NCBI GenBank assembly: GCA_017886205.1
Contig: JAFNEO010000041.1
Span: 1 to 56,212, forward strand
Reading direction: 5' to 3'
Length of the DNA: 56,212 bases
Origin: Candidatus Aminicenantota bacterium
Lineage (GTDB): Bacteria; Acidobacteriota; Aminicenantia; Aminicenantales; UBA8522
The notes under the pieces were generated by a model, which saw only the letters and a list, made by a program, of their open reading frames with translations, did no database searches and was not told the origin of the DNA. A program made the translations under genes and the position numbers. Within the stretch, counting starts at the first letter, position 1. Each line of letters opens with the position of its first letter. Below are positions 1 through 8,152 of the stretch, one piece after another.

Positions 1-2
1 TG

Positions 3-668
3 GTCGGAAGGCCCATCACCATCGATGCCTCCGGGTCGGCCGACCCGGACGGCCAGGTCGCCAAGGCCGATTTTGCCATCACTGACACGGCCGGGACCGC
101 GGTCGACAAGTTCATGGACGGCGATGCGCCCTTTGTTTGGGAAAAAATCTTTGACCAACCGGGCAGCTATGCCATCACGGTTGTCGTAACCGATGATTTT
201 GGGGCCGTCTCTGAGCCCTGCCGGGTGGTAGTCGAGGTCACTCAGAAACGGCTGTTCTTCTTGATAGAAGGCGGTCCCGGACTCCTGCGCGGTACCTACA
301 CGGCCATGCTGTGGGCCAGAGCCGGCTTGCTGTATAAGATCGTGCCCGACACGCTGGACTTTATCCTTTCTTTCGGCGGCGGTATTCCGATGAGAGGCGA
401 GCCGTGGACCTCGTTCGTGATGGGCAATGCCCTCCTGAACGTCCATGCCGGTCCGGCCTTCGTGGCCGGCGGTTTGGGCTTCAGCACCAAGGAGCAGACG
501 ACACGGAAGGCCGGGATCGACCTGGTTGGCGAAGTGGGTGTCGACCTTTTCCAGGTGAATTCCTCGGTCGGCTCGATCTTCTTTGAGTTGCGTGCTCCCG
601 TGCTGACCTCCGATCGTTCTTTCGAAGAGCACCACAAGCTGTTGCTCGGGCTCCGGTTCGTATTCTGA
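3..668 (+). CDS. PKD-like domain plus C-terminal outer-membrane barrel protein (5' partial)
   Basis: The reading frame is open from base 3, so the N-terminus lies outside the window. The first ~80 visible residues look like the end of a PKD/Ig-like beta-sandwich, with an ASGSADPDG-type loop and a closing GSYAITVVVTDDFG strand pair. The last ~130 residues alternate hydrophobic and polar residues, are rich in Gly and end in a C-terminal Phe (LLLGLRFVF), as expected for an outer-membrane beta-barrel recognised by the Bam machinery. A strong terminator follows. Exact function is not recognisable. Surface or adhesive role is inference. Confidence 0.7.
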   Translation, partial: VGRPITIDASGSADPDGQVAKADFAITDTAGTAVDKFMDGDAPFVWEKIFDQPGSYAITVVVTDDFGAVSEPCRVVVEVTQKRLFFLIEGGPGLLRGTYTAMLWARAGLLYKIVPDTLDFILSFGGGIPMRGEPWTSFVMGNALLNVHAGPAFVAGGLGFSTKEQTTRKAGIDLVGEVGVDLFQVNSSVGSIFFELRAPVLTSDRSFEEHHKLLLGLRFVF

Positions 669-692
669 GTCAAACGATAAAATCGCATCGGT

Positions 693-724
693 AAAGGCCA
701 AGGATTCGTCCTTGGCCTTTTTTT
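693..724 (+). terminator. Rho-independent terminator with UUCG loop
   Basis: A perfect 12-bp stem, AAAGGCCAAGGA (693-704) with TCCTTGGCCTTT (709-720), closes a TTCG tetraloop and is followed by further T residues to 724. It ends the upstream barrel-protein transcript and sits just ahead of rfbD. Confidence 0.9.
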
Positions 725-737
725 CGCAGGGAGTGCC

Positions 738-1601
738 ATGAGAATCGCCGTCATCGGCGCCGACGGACAGCTGGGTTCCGATCTGGTGAAAACCCTGGCC
801 AGGGATGAGGTATCCCCTCTTTATTACCCCGAGTTCGATGTCACCCGTCCGGAGAGAATGCGCAGCGTCCTCCAGGACTTGCAGCCCTCTTCCGTGATCA
901 ACACGGCCGCCTTCCATCGCGTGGACGAATGCGAGGATGATCCCGAGACGTCCTTCCGGGTTAACACCATCGCCGTCCGGGACTTGGCCCGGCTGGCCCG
1001 CGAGCTCGGTTTCATACTGGTCCATTTCAGCACGGACTATGTCTTCGACGGCCGGAAAAAGACGCCCTACACCGAGTCCGACCCGCCCAACCCTCTTAAT
1101 GTCTATGCCGTTTCCAAGCTGGCCGGAGAGTTCTTTGTCCGGGCCCTGGTCGAGAAGTACTTCCTCGTCCGCACCTGCGGGCTCTTTGGCGAGGCCGGCT
1201 CCCGGGAGAAAGGCTACAATTTTGTCGATCGGATGATCGCGCTCGCCGATGAAGGGAAGCCGCTCCGGGTGGTCGATGATCAATGGGTGAGTCCCACTTC
1301 GACGGCGGAGCTGGCCGAACGGACCAGCGACCTCATCCGCACCGATCACTACGGACTTTATCACCTGACCAGCGAGGGGCAGTGCACCTGGTTCCAGTTC
1401 GCCCAGGAGCTATTTGCTCTCTTGGGCAGAAAGCCTCGCCTGGAACCCGTTGATTCGAGGACTTTTGCCGCCAAAGCCCGGCGGCCTCTCTATTCGGTGC
1501 TCGAAAACAAAAGGGCCAAGGAGGTCGGGCTGAGAGATTTTTCCTCCTGGAATGATGCCCTGAGGGCCTACTTGGAGAAAAAGGGGCTTATTCCGCGCTG
1601 A
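738..1601 (+). CDS. rfbD: dTDP-4-dehydrorhamnose reductase (RmlD/RfbD family)
   Basis: A 287-residue short-chain dehydrogenase of the RmlD family, which reduces dTDP-4-keto-L-rhamnose to dTDP-L-rhamnose with NAD(P)H for O-antigen or exopolysaccharide synthesis. The N-terminal nucleotide-binding motif is GADGQLG (residues 7-13). The catalytic Tyr-Lys pair is in NVYAVSK (Y123, K127), and a STDYVFDG segment (98-105) is typical. The start is ATG with GGGAG upstream. No other rhamnose genes lie beside it, so a related sugar-nucleotide reductase is possible. The 3' end overlaps the convergent thioesterase gene by 14 nt. Confidence 0.85.
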   Translation: MRIAVIGADGQLGSDLVKTLARDEVSPLYYPEFDVTRPERMRSVLQDLQPSSVINTAAFHRVDECEDDPETSFRVNTIAVRDLARLARELGFILVHFSTDYVFDGRKKTPYTESDPPNPLNVYAVSKLAGEFFVRALVEKYFLVRTCGLFGEAGSREKGYNFVDRMIALADEGKPLRVVDDQWVSPTSTAELAERTSDLIRTDHYGLYHLTSEGQCTWFQFAQELFALLGRKPRLEPVDSRTFAAKARRPLYSVLENKRAKEVGLRDFSSWNDALRAYLEKKGLIPR

Positions 1602-1992
1602 TTTTGTCGAGGACCAGCTTGGGCAGGAGGGAGACCTCGCCCCGGGCATTGGTGGCGATGTGGACTGTGTAGCCCGAAGCGACGGGATGGCGGTCTCCTT
1701 TTGTCAGGATCTCATAGTCGAAGACGACCTTTTTTGGAGTCGCTTCGCGGAGGTTTACCCGGATGATGAACGTCTGGTCATAACGGAGGGGCTTCCGGTA
1801 TTTGCAGAAGGCCTCGACGACGACGAGATAGAACCCCTGGGCCTCGATCTCCCTGTAGGGGATTCCCTTCCTGCGGCAGAATTCGGTGCGGCCGATCTCG
1901 AACCACTCGAAATAGCTCTTGTTATGGGCGACGCCCATCTGGTCCGTTTCTGAGTAGCGGACGCGTTCTTCGGTCTCGACGGGCGGGCCCAT
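1588..1992 (-). CDS. Acyl-CoA thioesterase, YbgC/4-hydroxybenzoyl-CoA thioesterase family
   Basis: A 134-residue single hotdog-fold protein. The family signature lies near the N-terminus: RYSETDQMGVAHNKSYFEWFE, where the Asp of the TDQMG segment (about residue 17) is the catalytic acid in YbgC and 4-HBA-CoA thioesterases. It would hydrolyse short acyl-CoA or acyl-ACP thioesters in the cytoplasm. In proteobacteria ybgC sits with tol-pal, but here it follows two DUF507 genes at the end of the nusA-truB cluster. The substrate cannot be told from sequence. Confidence 0.85.
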   Translation of the reverse strand: MGPPVETEERVRYSETDQMGVAHNKSYFEWFEIGRTEFCRRKGIPYREIEAQGFYLVVVEAFCKYRKPLRYDQTFIIRVNLREATPKKVVFDYEILTKGDRHPVASGYTVHIATNARGEVSLLPKLVLDKISAE

Positions 1993-2010
1993 GGGCGGGG
2001 GTGCGGAGGG

Positions 2011-2301
2011 TTACTCGGTCAGCTTGCCGAGCTTGTTCAGCTCCTCATTATAGTACTTGCGGTAGAGGATCTCCCATTCGCGGCTGCCCTCCTCGATCGA
2101 TTTCTTCTGGGACTGGATCTTCTCGATGGCCTTCCGGTCGAGGGATTCGTAGAGCCGCATTTCCTCTTCGATGGCCTTGACGATGACCAGGCGGATTTCG
2201 TTGGGGTCGTCCAGGAACTCGACCTGGTCGTTGTTGGAGAGGGAGCCGAGGATCTGCTTGGAGAGGAAGTTGATCTTCTCGCGGGACAGCCGGTTGCTCA
2301 C
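2011..2301 (-). CDS. DUF507 family protein, second of a tandem pair
   Basis: A 96-residue, highly charged, alpha-helical protein matching the DUF507 pattern: a MSNRLSREKINFLSKQIL N-terminus and a C-terminal helix with REWEILYRKYYNEELNKLGKL. It has no signal peptide and no cofactor motif. Its start overlaps the stop of the preceding DUF507 gene by 4 nt (ATGA), so the two are translationally coupled and may form a heterodimer (inference). Function is not established. Confidence 0.8.
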   Translation of the reverse strand: MSNRLSREKINFLSKQILGSLSNNDQVEFLDDPNEIRLVIVKAIEEEMRLYESLDRKAIEKIQSQKKSIEEGSREWEILYRKYYNEELNKLGKLTE

Positions 2302-2576
2302 AGGACCATGTTCCTTTCCTTGGCCAGCTTGGTCTTGATCATCCGGAACATCGTTTGGTACTCGATGTTTTCCTTGCGGATCTTCTCCATGTGCTTGCTC
2401 AGGATTTCCCGTACCTCCTGGTCGAGCTGGTCCTCTTTCTGGAAATCCTCGGTGATCAGGCTGCCGATGCTTTCAATGATCCTGCCGCGGTCATCGAGGA
2501 TGACCTTGCCTTCCTTGGCCAGGTTCCTGACGATAATAAAGGCCATGTGTTCGACCTGGTTCTTGTTCAGCCGCAT
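2298..2576 (-). CDS. DUF507 family protein, first of a tandem pair
   Basis: A 92-residue helical protein starting MRLNKNQVEHMAFIIVRNLAKEG, the usual DUF507 opening. I chose the ATG at 2576 because AGGGGGG lies just upstream; the reading frame also allows a TTG 18 nt further up, but without a ribosome site. It resembles the following gene, including the RLxxxxxxxxxxxIxxxL helix and the central D-D-R/N-E acidic turn, so the pair is probably an old duplication. It lies 57 nt after truB. Function unknown. Confidence 0.8.
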   Translation of the reverse strand: MRLNKNQVEHMAFIIVRNLAKEGKVILDDRGRIIESIGSLITEDFQKEDQLDQEVREILSKHMEKIRKENIEYQTMFRMIKTKLAKERNMVL

Positions 2577-2651
2577 AACCCCCCTAAAATACAACAGGTT
2601 GAGCCAAAATTCAAGGACGGGTTGTAGAAACCCTCGGGCCAGCGGAGGGGT

Positions 2652-3569
2652 TTAGAGGACGAGGAAGGGGAGAAAAGCCTTTTTTCCTTCGACGGGCTTG
2701 GCCAGGGCCAGGAATCGCCCTTGCAGACTGAAAAGGCGGTAGACTATAAAGCATTCGGCGGCCGGGGCGGAATCCGGGACGGCCGGGATCACCTTGAGAA
2801 TAAGCTCGGCCGGAAGGGGACACCCCTTCTGAAGCCGGCGGCAGCCCGGCTCAGAAAGAACGGCCTTGGGGGTTTCCGGGAGCAGCGACTCCAGGGGAAG
2901 CAAAAACCCTTCCCTGTTTCCCTCCCCGGCCAGTTTCTCGATTTCCTCGAGGGATAGGGCCTCCCGTATTCCGTAGCCTCCGACGGCCAGGCGCCGGAGG
3001 CCGGCGAGATGGGCCCCGCAGCCGAGGTCTTGACCGAGGTCGTGGACCAGGGAGCGGACATATGTCCCCGAGGCGCAACGGACCGCGAATCTGACAAAAG
3101 GAGGCGAATAACCCTTCAAATCGAACGCATAGACGACGACCGAACTGGCCCGGGGCCGGACCGTCTTTTTTGCGCGTGCCCACTTGTAGAGCGGCTTCCC
3201 CTCGACTTTTTTAGCCGAATAGGGAGGAGGGACCTGCTCCAGAGGGCCGACAAATCTCTTCATAGCCTCGACAAGGATTCCCTGGTCGGGGAAGCGCCCG
3301 CTCTCCTTGGAAGTGGGCTTTCCTTGGGCATCATATGTGTCTGTCGAAAAGCCCAGCCGCATCTCCCCGCTGTAGACCTTGTCATGCTTGGAATAGCAGG
3401 GGAAGAGGCGCGTGGCGCTGCCGACGGCCACGAGCAGCAATCCGGTGGCCAGGGGGTCGAGAGTCCCGAAATGCCCGACCTGCTGCCGGTCGAGGATCCT
3501 ACGGATGCGGGCGACGACGTCATGGGAGGTTACGCCCTGGGGCTTGTCGACGAGGATCAGTCCGTCCAT
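2652..3569 (-). CDS. truB: tRNA pseudouridine-55 synthase TruB
   Basis: A 305-residue TruB, which converts U55 of the T-loop of tRNAs to pseudouridine. The N-terminal catalytic domain begins GLILVDKPQGVTSHDVV. The catalytic Asp is D38 in GHFGTLDPLATGLL, and the YSGEMRLG (about 66-73) and ASGTYVRSLVHDLG (about 166-180) motifs are present. A C-terminal region of ~60 residues replaces the usual PUA-like domain. The start overlaps the 3' end of the DHH phosphoesterase gene by 13 nt. This position after rbfA and nrnA is the classic nusA-infB operon order. Confidence 0.95.
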   Translation of the reverse strand: MDGLILVDKPQGVTSHDVVARIRRILDRQQVGHFGTLDPLATGLLLVAVGSATRLFPCYSKHDKVYSGEMRLGFSTDTYDAQGKPTSKESGRFPDQGILVEAMKRFVGPLEQVPPPYSAKKVEGKPLYKWARAKKTVRPRASSVVVYAFDLKGYSPPFVRFAVRCASGTYVRSLVHDLGQDLGCGAHLAGLRRLAVGGYGIREALSLEEIEKLAGEGNREGFLLPLESLLPETPKAVLSEPGCRRLQKGCPLPAELILKVIPAVPDSAPAAECFIVYRLFSLQGRFLALAKPVEGKKAFLPFLVL

Positions 3570-4582
3570 CGATCAGCCGGGTCAGGAGAGCCGCCTTTTC
3601 TCCGCAAGGGCGTGGCCTTCTTTCGGAGGAGCGACTCGATCCTCCGCGGAATATCTCTAACGAGATCGTCATACCGGCCGACGGCCGTGAACCCGGCGGC
3701 ATGGACATGTCCGCCTCCGTCGAAACACTCGGCGATGGCCGCGGCGTTGGCCTTTCCTTTGGAACGAATGCTGACGCGGAATGTGTTTCTGGCCATTTCT
3801 TTGAAGAAGAGGACCATCTCGACGTCCTTGATCGAGCGGGCCAGGGTGGTGATATCCTCGGTGTCGATTTCCCTCAGATGAAGGGCCCGCAAGTGCTTCT
3901 TGAACATCGTGATGGTCGCGATGTTGCCCCGCGGGTTGATCTGAAGGGTCGACAGGACCTGCCCCAGAAGCTTGATCTTTTGGGGAGAGTTCGTGTTGAA
4001 CAGGAACTCGGTCGTTTTGATCGGGTTGGCGCCGCTCCGGACCAGCTTGTGGCAGACTTCGAAGGCCCGCGCCGAGGTGTTGGAGAACTGGAAACAGCCG
4101 GTGTCCGAGACGATGGCACAGTAGAGATGATCGGCGATCTGCGGCGTGAGGGCGATCCCCATCCTCTCCGCCAGAAGGAAAGCCATCTCTCCCACTGCCG
4201 ATGCGGCCGGGTCGATCCAGTTGATATCGGCATAGTTGTCGTTGGAGTAGTGATGGTCGATGCTGATCTTGAAGTAACGGTCGAGGTGCTCCATCCCGGA
4301 GCGGTCGACATTGGCGCACTCGAGGAGGATGACCAGGTCGAAACCGCGAGGAGGGACCTGCCCGATGGTGATCCGCTTAACCTCCGGCATCTGGCTGAAC
4401 GGCGAAGGAGTGGGGTCATGGTTGATGATGCGGGCCTGCTTTCCCAGCATCTCGATCATGCCGGCCAGGGCCAGGCTCGTGCAGAGGGAGTCGCCGTCCG
4501 GCCTCAGATGGCTGGTGATGACGACATGTCGGCTGGAAAGGATTTTCTCGCGGATAAGGAGGACCGGATCATTTCTTGTCAT
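3557..4582 (-). CDS. nrnA: DHH/DHHA1 phosphoesterase, NrnA-type oligoribonuclease/pAp phosphatase
   Basis: A 341-residue bifunctional nanoRNase/pAp phosphatase homologue. Motifs: RPDGDS near residues 27-32, a second Asp region before NVDR, DHH in ISIDHHYSND, and the DHHA1 glycine motif GGGHVHAAG near the C-terminus. These bind the two catalytic Mn ions that degrade 2-5-mer RNA and dephosphorylate pAp. The ATG at 4582 was preferred over an in-frame TTG at 4597. It overlaps the end of rbfA, as in many nusA-rbfA-nrnA-truB operons. The symbol is by homology. Confidence 0.9.
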   Translation of the reverse strand: MTRNDPVLLIREKILSSRHVVITSHLRPDGDSLCTSLALAGMIEMLGKQARIINHDPTPSPFSQMPEVKRITIGQVPPRGFDLVILLECANVDRSGMEHLDRYFKISIDHHYSNDNYADINWIDPAASAVGEMAFLLAERMGIALTPQIADHLYCAIVSDTGCFQFSNTSARAFEVCHKLVRSGANPIKTTEFLFNTNSPQKIKLLGQVLSTLQINPRGNIATITMFKKHLRALHLREIDTEDITTLARSIKDVEMVLFFKEMARNTFRVSIRSKGKANAAAIAECFDGGGHVHAAGFTAVGRYDDLVRDIPRRIESLLRKKATPLRRKGGSPDPADRWTD

Positions 4583-4916
4583 CTTTGAGGCGCTCAATCA
4601 GTTGGTCGATCCGGCCCTCGTACTCGGGAGTCGGATCGCGGTGAAAAACAAGGGTCGGATTATACCTCAGTTGAACCTCTGAGGCAATAGACCTGCGGAG
4701 GTAACCCTTGCTCTTTTCCAGGCGTTCCCAAAGCGTCTGCTCCTCAAGGTCGCCGAAGAGGCTCAGGTAGACGTGTGCAGTCTGGAGGTCGGCGCTCATC
4801 TCCACCCGGGTCACGGTGATCAAGCCGGAGTCGCCCTGGAACTCCTCGAGGAAGATCCGGCTGAGCGTCTCCCGGATCAGATGAGCGACCCGTTTCGGTC
4901 TTCGGCCGCTGTCCAT
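4569..4916 (-). CDS. rbfA: 30S ribosome-binding factor RbfA
   Basis: A 115-residue RbfA with a single KH-like fold, which aids late 16S rRNA 5'-end maturation and cold adaptation. The N-terminus RPKRVAHLIRETLSRIFLEEF and the central ITVTRVEMSADLQTAHVYLS are diagnostic. The C-terminal part RYNPTLVFHRDPTPEYEGRIDQLIE matches the usual RxxPxLxFxxDxxxxxxxxIxxLL ending. Length is normal. It lies between the DUF503 gene and nrnA in the translation cluster. Confidence 0.95.
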   Translation of the reverse strand: MDSGRRPKRVAHLIRETLSRIFLEEFQGDSGLITVTRVEMSADLQTAHVYLSLFGDLEEQTLWERLEKSKGYLRRSIASEVQLRYNPTLVFHRDPTPEYEGRIDQLIERLKDDKK

Positions 4917-4938
4917 GCTCTCTCCTTTCGCAAGTCAT

Positions 4939-5220
4939 TCAGAAATAGTGAAATTCGGACAGGACGACCTCTCCCTCGAGGTTCTCCTCCACGTCGCGGC
5001 AGATCTTCTGGAGAACCTGATCGACGAACCCCTTCTGGCTGTTCAGAGTGACAATCCCGATTCTCGACCGCTGCCATTTATCCTGATAGTCGAGCTCCGC
5101 GAAGGCGGCGTTGAAGCGGCTGTGGACCCTATCCCGGAGTGTGTTCAGCACTTTTCTTTTGTCCTTAAGGGATCGAGAGTATGGCAGGAAAATCTCAAGG
5201 GCGAGAAGGCCGATGACCAC
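4939..5220 (-). CDS. DUF503 family protein (YlxP-like)
   Basis: A 93-residue protein of the DUF503/YlxP family, starting from GTG (MVIGLLALEIFLPYSRSLKDKR). The SLKDKRKVLNTLRDRVHSRFNAAFAELD segment is the family signature. These proteins recur between infB and rbfA in many phyla and are thought to assist ribosome maturation, though no activity is proven. It lies 15 nt after infB and 22 nt before rbfA. Confidence 0.9.
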   Translation of the reverse strand: MVIGLLALEIFLPYSRSLKDKRKVLNTLRDRVHSRFNAAFAELDYQDKWQRSRIGIVTLNSQKGFVDQVLQKICRDVEENLEGEVVLSEFHYF

Positions 5221-5235
5221 GCACGCACCTGCCGG

Positions 5236-7056
5236 CTAAACCGCTTTGGTTTTCTCTATGACATAGGCGACGATGATATCGCCCTCCTGGATATCTTTAA
5301 ACTTGTCGAGACCGATCCCGCACTCCAGGCCCTTCGCCACCTCCGTGACATTTTCCTTGACCCGCTTGAGTGACGTGATCCGGCCTTCCTGGACGACCTG
5401 CTGGCCGCGCATGACCCGGACCAGAGAGTTGCGGATGATCTTCCCGTCCAGGACATAGCTTCCGGCGATGGACCCGACCTTGGGAATCTGGAAGATCCGC
5501 CGGATCTCGGCCCGGCCGAGATAGACTTCTTTCTCTACGGGCTCGAGCATCCCGGCCAGCGCGTTGCGGATGTCTTCCGTCAGCCGGTAGATGATGTCGT
5601 AGCTTCGGATCTCCACGTTTTCCTGCTTGGCCATCTCCAGGATCTTCGGGCTGGGCTTGACGTTATAGCCGATAATGACGGCGTTCGAGGCCGAGGCCAA
5701 GAGGACGTCCGACTCGGTGATGTTCCCCGTACCCTCATGGATGATTCTGATCTTGATCTCGTCTGAACTCAAGGGAGGAAGGGTATCACGGAGCACCTCC
5801 ACCGACCCCTGGACATCGGCCCGGAGGATCAGCGAAAGCTCTTTGGCTTCTCCCTGTTCGATCTTCTTGAAGAGTTCGTCTAAGGTGATGCGTTCAGGCC
5901 GCGCCGGCTCTTCCTTTTTGACCTTGGAGAGGCGGTAGGCGATTATCTTTTTGGCCGTCTTGCTGTCGGGAACGACCTGGAAAAAATCGCCGGCGATGGG
6001 AACTTCGGCAAACCCGAGGACCTCGACCGGCATGGCCGGCTCGGCCCGCTTCAGTGGTTTGCCGTGCTCGTCGAACAGAGCGCGGACCTTGCCGTGGGTC
6101 GTTCCGGAGATGAAGGCGGCCCCTGCGGTAAGAACGCCGTGCTGGATGATGACGGTGGCGATGGGGCCTTTCTTGGGGTCGAGGCGGGCTTCTAAGACAA
6201 CTCCCTGGGCTTCGACTCTGGGGTTGGCTTTGACCTCGATGACATCGGCCAGAAGGATGATCATCTCCAGCAAGTCGGCCAGGTTCTTCTTTTCTTTGGC
6301 CGAAACCTCAACGCTGATGGTCTGTCCGCCCCAATCCTCGACCAGCAGTCCCTCTTTGGAGAGCTGCTGCTTGGCGCGGTCGATGTTGGCCTCGGGCTTG
6401 TCGATCTTGTTGATGGCGACGATGATCGGCACATTGGCGGCCTTGGCGTGGCTGATGGCTTCCCTGGTTTGGGGCATGACGCCGTCGTCGGCGGCGACCA
6501 CGAGGATGACGATGTCCGTGACCTTGGCGCCGCGCGCCCGGAGCTGGGTGAAAGCCTCATGACCCGGGGTGTCGACGAAGGTGATGGCCCGGTTGTTAAA
6601 CAGGACTCGGTAGGCGCCGATATGCTGGGTGATGCCGCCCGACTCCTTAGCGACAAGGTTGGACGAGCGGATGGCGTCGAGCAGGGTCGTCTTGCCGTGG
6701 TCGACATGCCCCATGATGGTGACGACGGGAGGACGAGGCAGGAGGTCTGCCGCAGTGGCTTCGGCCCGGCGCCGCAAATCCTGCTCGTACCCCAGGAACT
6801 CGACATCGGCATCGAGCGCCCGGCCGACGGCCGCGACGATCGCCTCATCCAGAAGATCATTCTGCTCCAGAAGAGTGCCCTTCGAGGCGAGCTTCTCGAT
6901 CAGGTCCTTGGGCTTGAGTCCGATCCTCTCGGCCGCATCCCGCACGGTCATCCCTTCGCGGAGAGTATATTTGGGCCGAGCTTTGGGAGCCTCTTCGGCC
7001 TTGGCCTTCTTCTTAACAGGCGGTTTGGGTTTGGTCGTCTCTTTCTTCATGGTCAC
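5236..7056 (-). CDS. infB: Translation initiation factor IF-2
   Basis: A 606-residue IF-2, the GTPase that places initiator tRNA on the 30S subunit and promotes subunit joining. After a short basic tail comes an IF2-N domain (about 30-80), then the G domain with GHVDHGKTTLLDAI (P-loop), DTPGHEAFTQLRARG, and NKIDKP. Domains II-IV follow and end EGDIIVAYVIEK. It is at the short end for the family because most of the long repetitive N-terminal extension is missing. It starts at a GTG overlapping the nusA stop (GTGA). An ATG 6 nt later is an alternative. Confidence 0.97.
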   Translation of the reverse strand: MTMKKETTKPKPPVKKKAKAEEAPKARPKYTLREGMTVRDAAERIGLKPKDLIEKLASKGTLLEQNDLLDEAIVAAVGRALDADVEFLGYEQDLRRRAEATAADLLPRPPVVTIMGHVDHGKTTLLDAIRSSNLVAKESGGITQHIGAYRVLFNNRAITFVDTPGHEAFTQLRARGAKVTDIVILVVAADDGVMPQTREAISHAKAANVPIIVAINKIDKPEANIDRAKQQLSKEGLLVEDWGGQTISVEVSAKEKKNLADLLEMIILLADVIEVKANPRVEAQGVVLEARLDPKKGPIATVIIQHGVLTAGAAFISGTTHGKVRALFDEHGKPLKRAEPAMPVEVLGFAEVPIAGDFFQVVPDSKTAKKIIAYRLSKVKKEEPARPERITLDELFKKIEQGEAKELSLILRADVQGSVEVLRDTLPPLSSDEIKIRIIHEGTGNITESDVLLASASNAVIIGYNVKPSPKILEMAKQENVEIRSYDIIYRLTEDIRNALAGMLEPVEKEVYLGRAEIRRIFQIPKVGSIAGSYVLDGKIIRNSLVRVMRGQQVVQEGRITSLKRVKENVTEVAKGLECGIGLDKFKDIQEGDIIVAYVIEKTKAV

Positions 7057-8078
7057 ACTTGCTTGATTTCGATCTTCCAGCCGACCAGCCGTGACGCCAG
7101 CTTGACGTTGATACCTTTCTTGCCGATGGCCAGGGAAAGCTGGTCCCTGGGGACGATCGCCTGCATGGCGTTTTCCGTTTTGTTGAGGAGGAGGACCTTG
7201 TCGATGCGGGCCGGGCTGAGGGCGGCTTTGGCGTAGGAAGGCGGATGGGCCGACCAGGCGATGACATCGATCTTTTCACCCTGAAGTTCTTTGCTGACGT
7301 TGAGGATCCGGTTTCCCTTGACCCCGATGCAGGCTCCGACCGGGTCGATATCGCGCTCGTTGGAAAGGACGGCCACCTTGGCCCTCTCGCCCGGCTGACG
7401 GACGAGGTCCTTGATTTCGATGTTCCCGTTGGCGATCTCGGGGATCTCGAGCTCGAGCAGCTTGGCCAGAAACTTGGGATGGGTCCGGGAGACGAAGATC
7501 TGGGGGCCTTTGGTTGTCTTCTGAACCTGGATGATCAGGGCCCGAACCGTGTCCCCTCGGTCGAATTCCTCGTTGGGCAGCATCTCCCGCGCCATGAACA
7601 GAGCCTCGGTCTTGTTCACCTCCAGGATGATGTTGCCGTTCTCGAACCGGCGGACCGTCCCCGTGACAATCTCCCCGACGCGCGGGGCGAACTCGACGTA
7701 GACTTTTTCCTGTTCGGCATCCCGGACCTTCTGGAAAATGACCTGCTTGGCCGCCTGGGCGGAGATGCGTCCCAGGGTGTCCGCCGGCAGCTCGATCTCG
7801 ATCTTCTCACCCAGCGCGGCCGAAGGCCGGACTTTCTTGGCCTCGTCCAGAGAGATCTCCGCGGCCAGGTCCCGCGTCTTTTCGACCACTCGCTTGACGG
7901 CATAAACCCGCAGTTCGCCCTTCTCCGGCCGGAAGAAAACAGTAATTTTCTCGTTGTGGCTGAAGTAGTTGGCCGAGGCCACGCGCAGCGATTCCTCGAT
8001 AGCGCTGATGATGATAGAAGGCTCTACCCCACGCTCTTTGCTGAGCTGAAGGATAGTATTCCACACGTTGATCTTCAT
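7053..8078 (-). CDS. nusA: Transcription termination/antitermination factor NusA
   Basis: A 341-residue NusA that binds RNA polymerase and nascent RNA. Order: N-terminal RNAP-binding domain (1-130, with EESLRVAS and VYAVKRVVE), S1 domain (about 130-200, GEIVTGTVRRFENGNIILEV), then two KH domains with DPVGACIGVKGNRI and LSLAIGKKGINVKLA. It stops right after KH2, so it lacks the C-terminal acidic repeats of enterics. I chose the ATG at 8078, which has GAGG 8 nt upstream; a GTG at 8096 has no ribosome site. It heads the operon and has a clear promoter. Confidence 0.95.
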   Translation of the reverse strand: MKINVWNTILQLSKERGVEPSIIISAIEESLRVASANYFSHNEKITVFFRPEKGELRVYAVKRVVEKTRDLAAEISLDEAKKVRPSAALGEKIEIELPADTLGRISAQAAKQVIFQKVRDAEQEKVYVEFAPRVGEIVTGTVRRFENGNIILEVNKTEALFMAREMLPNEEFDRGDTVRALIIQVQKTTKGPQIFVSRTHPKFLAKLLELEIPEIANGNIEIKDLVRQPGERAKVAVLSNERDIDPVGACIGVKGNRILNVSKELQGEKIDVIAWSAHPPSYAKAALSPARIDKVLLLNKTENAMQAIVPRDQLSLAIGKKGINVKLASRLVGWKIEIKQV

Positions 8079-8121
8079 CGTCTTGGCCTCAACCACGGTG
8101 AGGACAGGTTAAGAGGACGTG

Positions 8122-8150
8122 ATTATATCTGAAACCTGCAAGAATTTCAA
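8122..8150 (-). promoter_or_regulatory. Sigma-70 promoter of the nusA-infB-rbfA-truB operon
   Basis: On the minus strand the -35 is TTGAAA (8145-8150), the spacer is 17 nt, and the -10 is a perfect TATAAT (8122-8127). The leader to the nusA ATG is roughly 37 nt. The promoter lies just after the stop of the pyrophosphatase gene. Confidence 0.8.
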
Positions 8151-8152
8151 TT

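Noticed and set aside
3335..4588. 417-residue plus-strand open frame
   Set aside because: Antisense to nrnA and the start of truB, both of which carry full family motifs. Long antisense frames are common in this GC-rich sequence.
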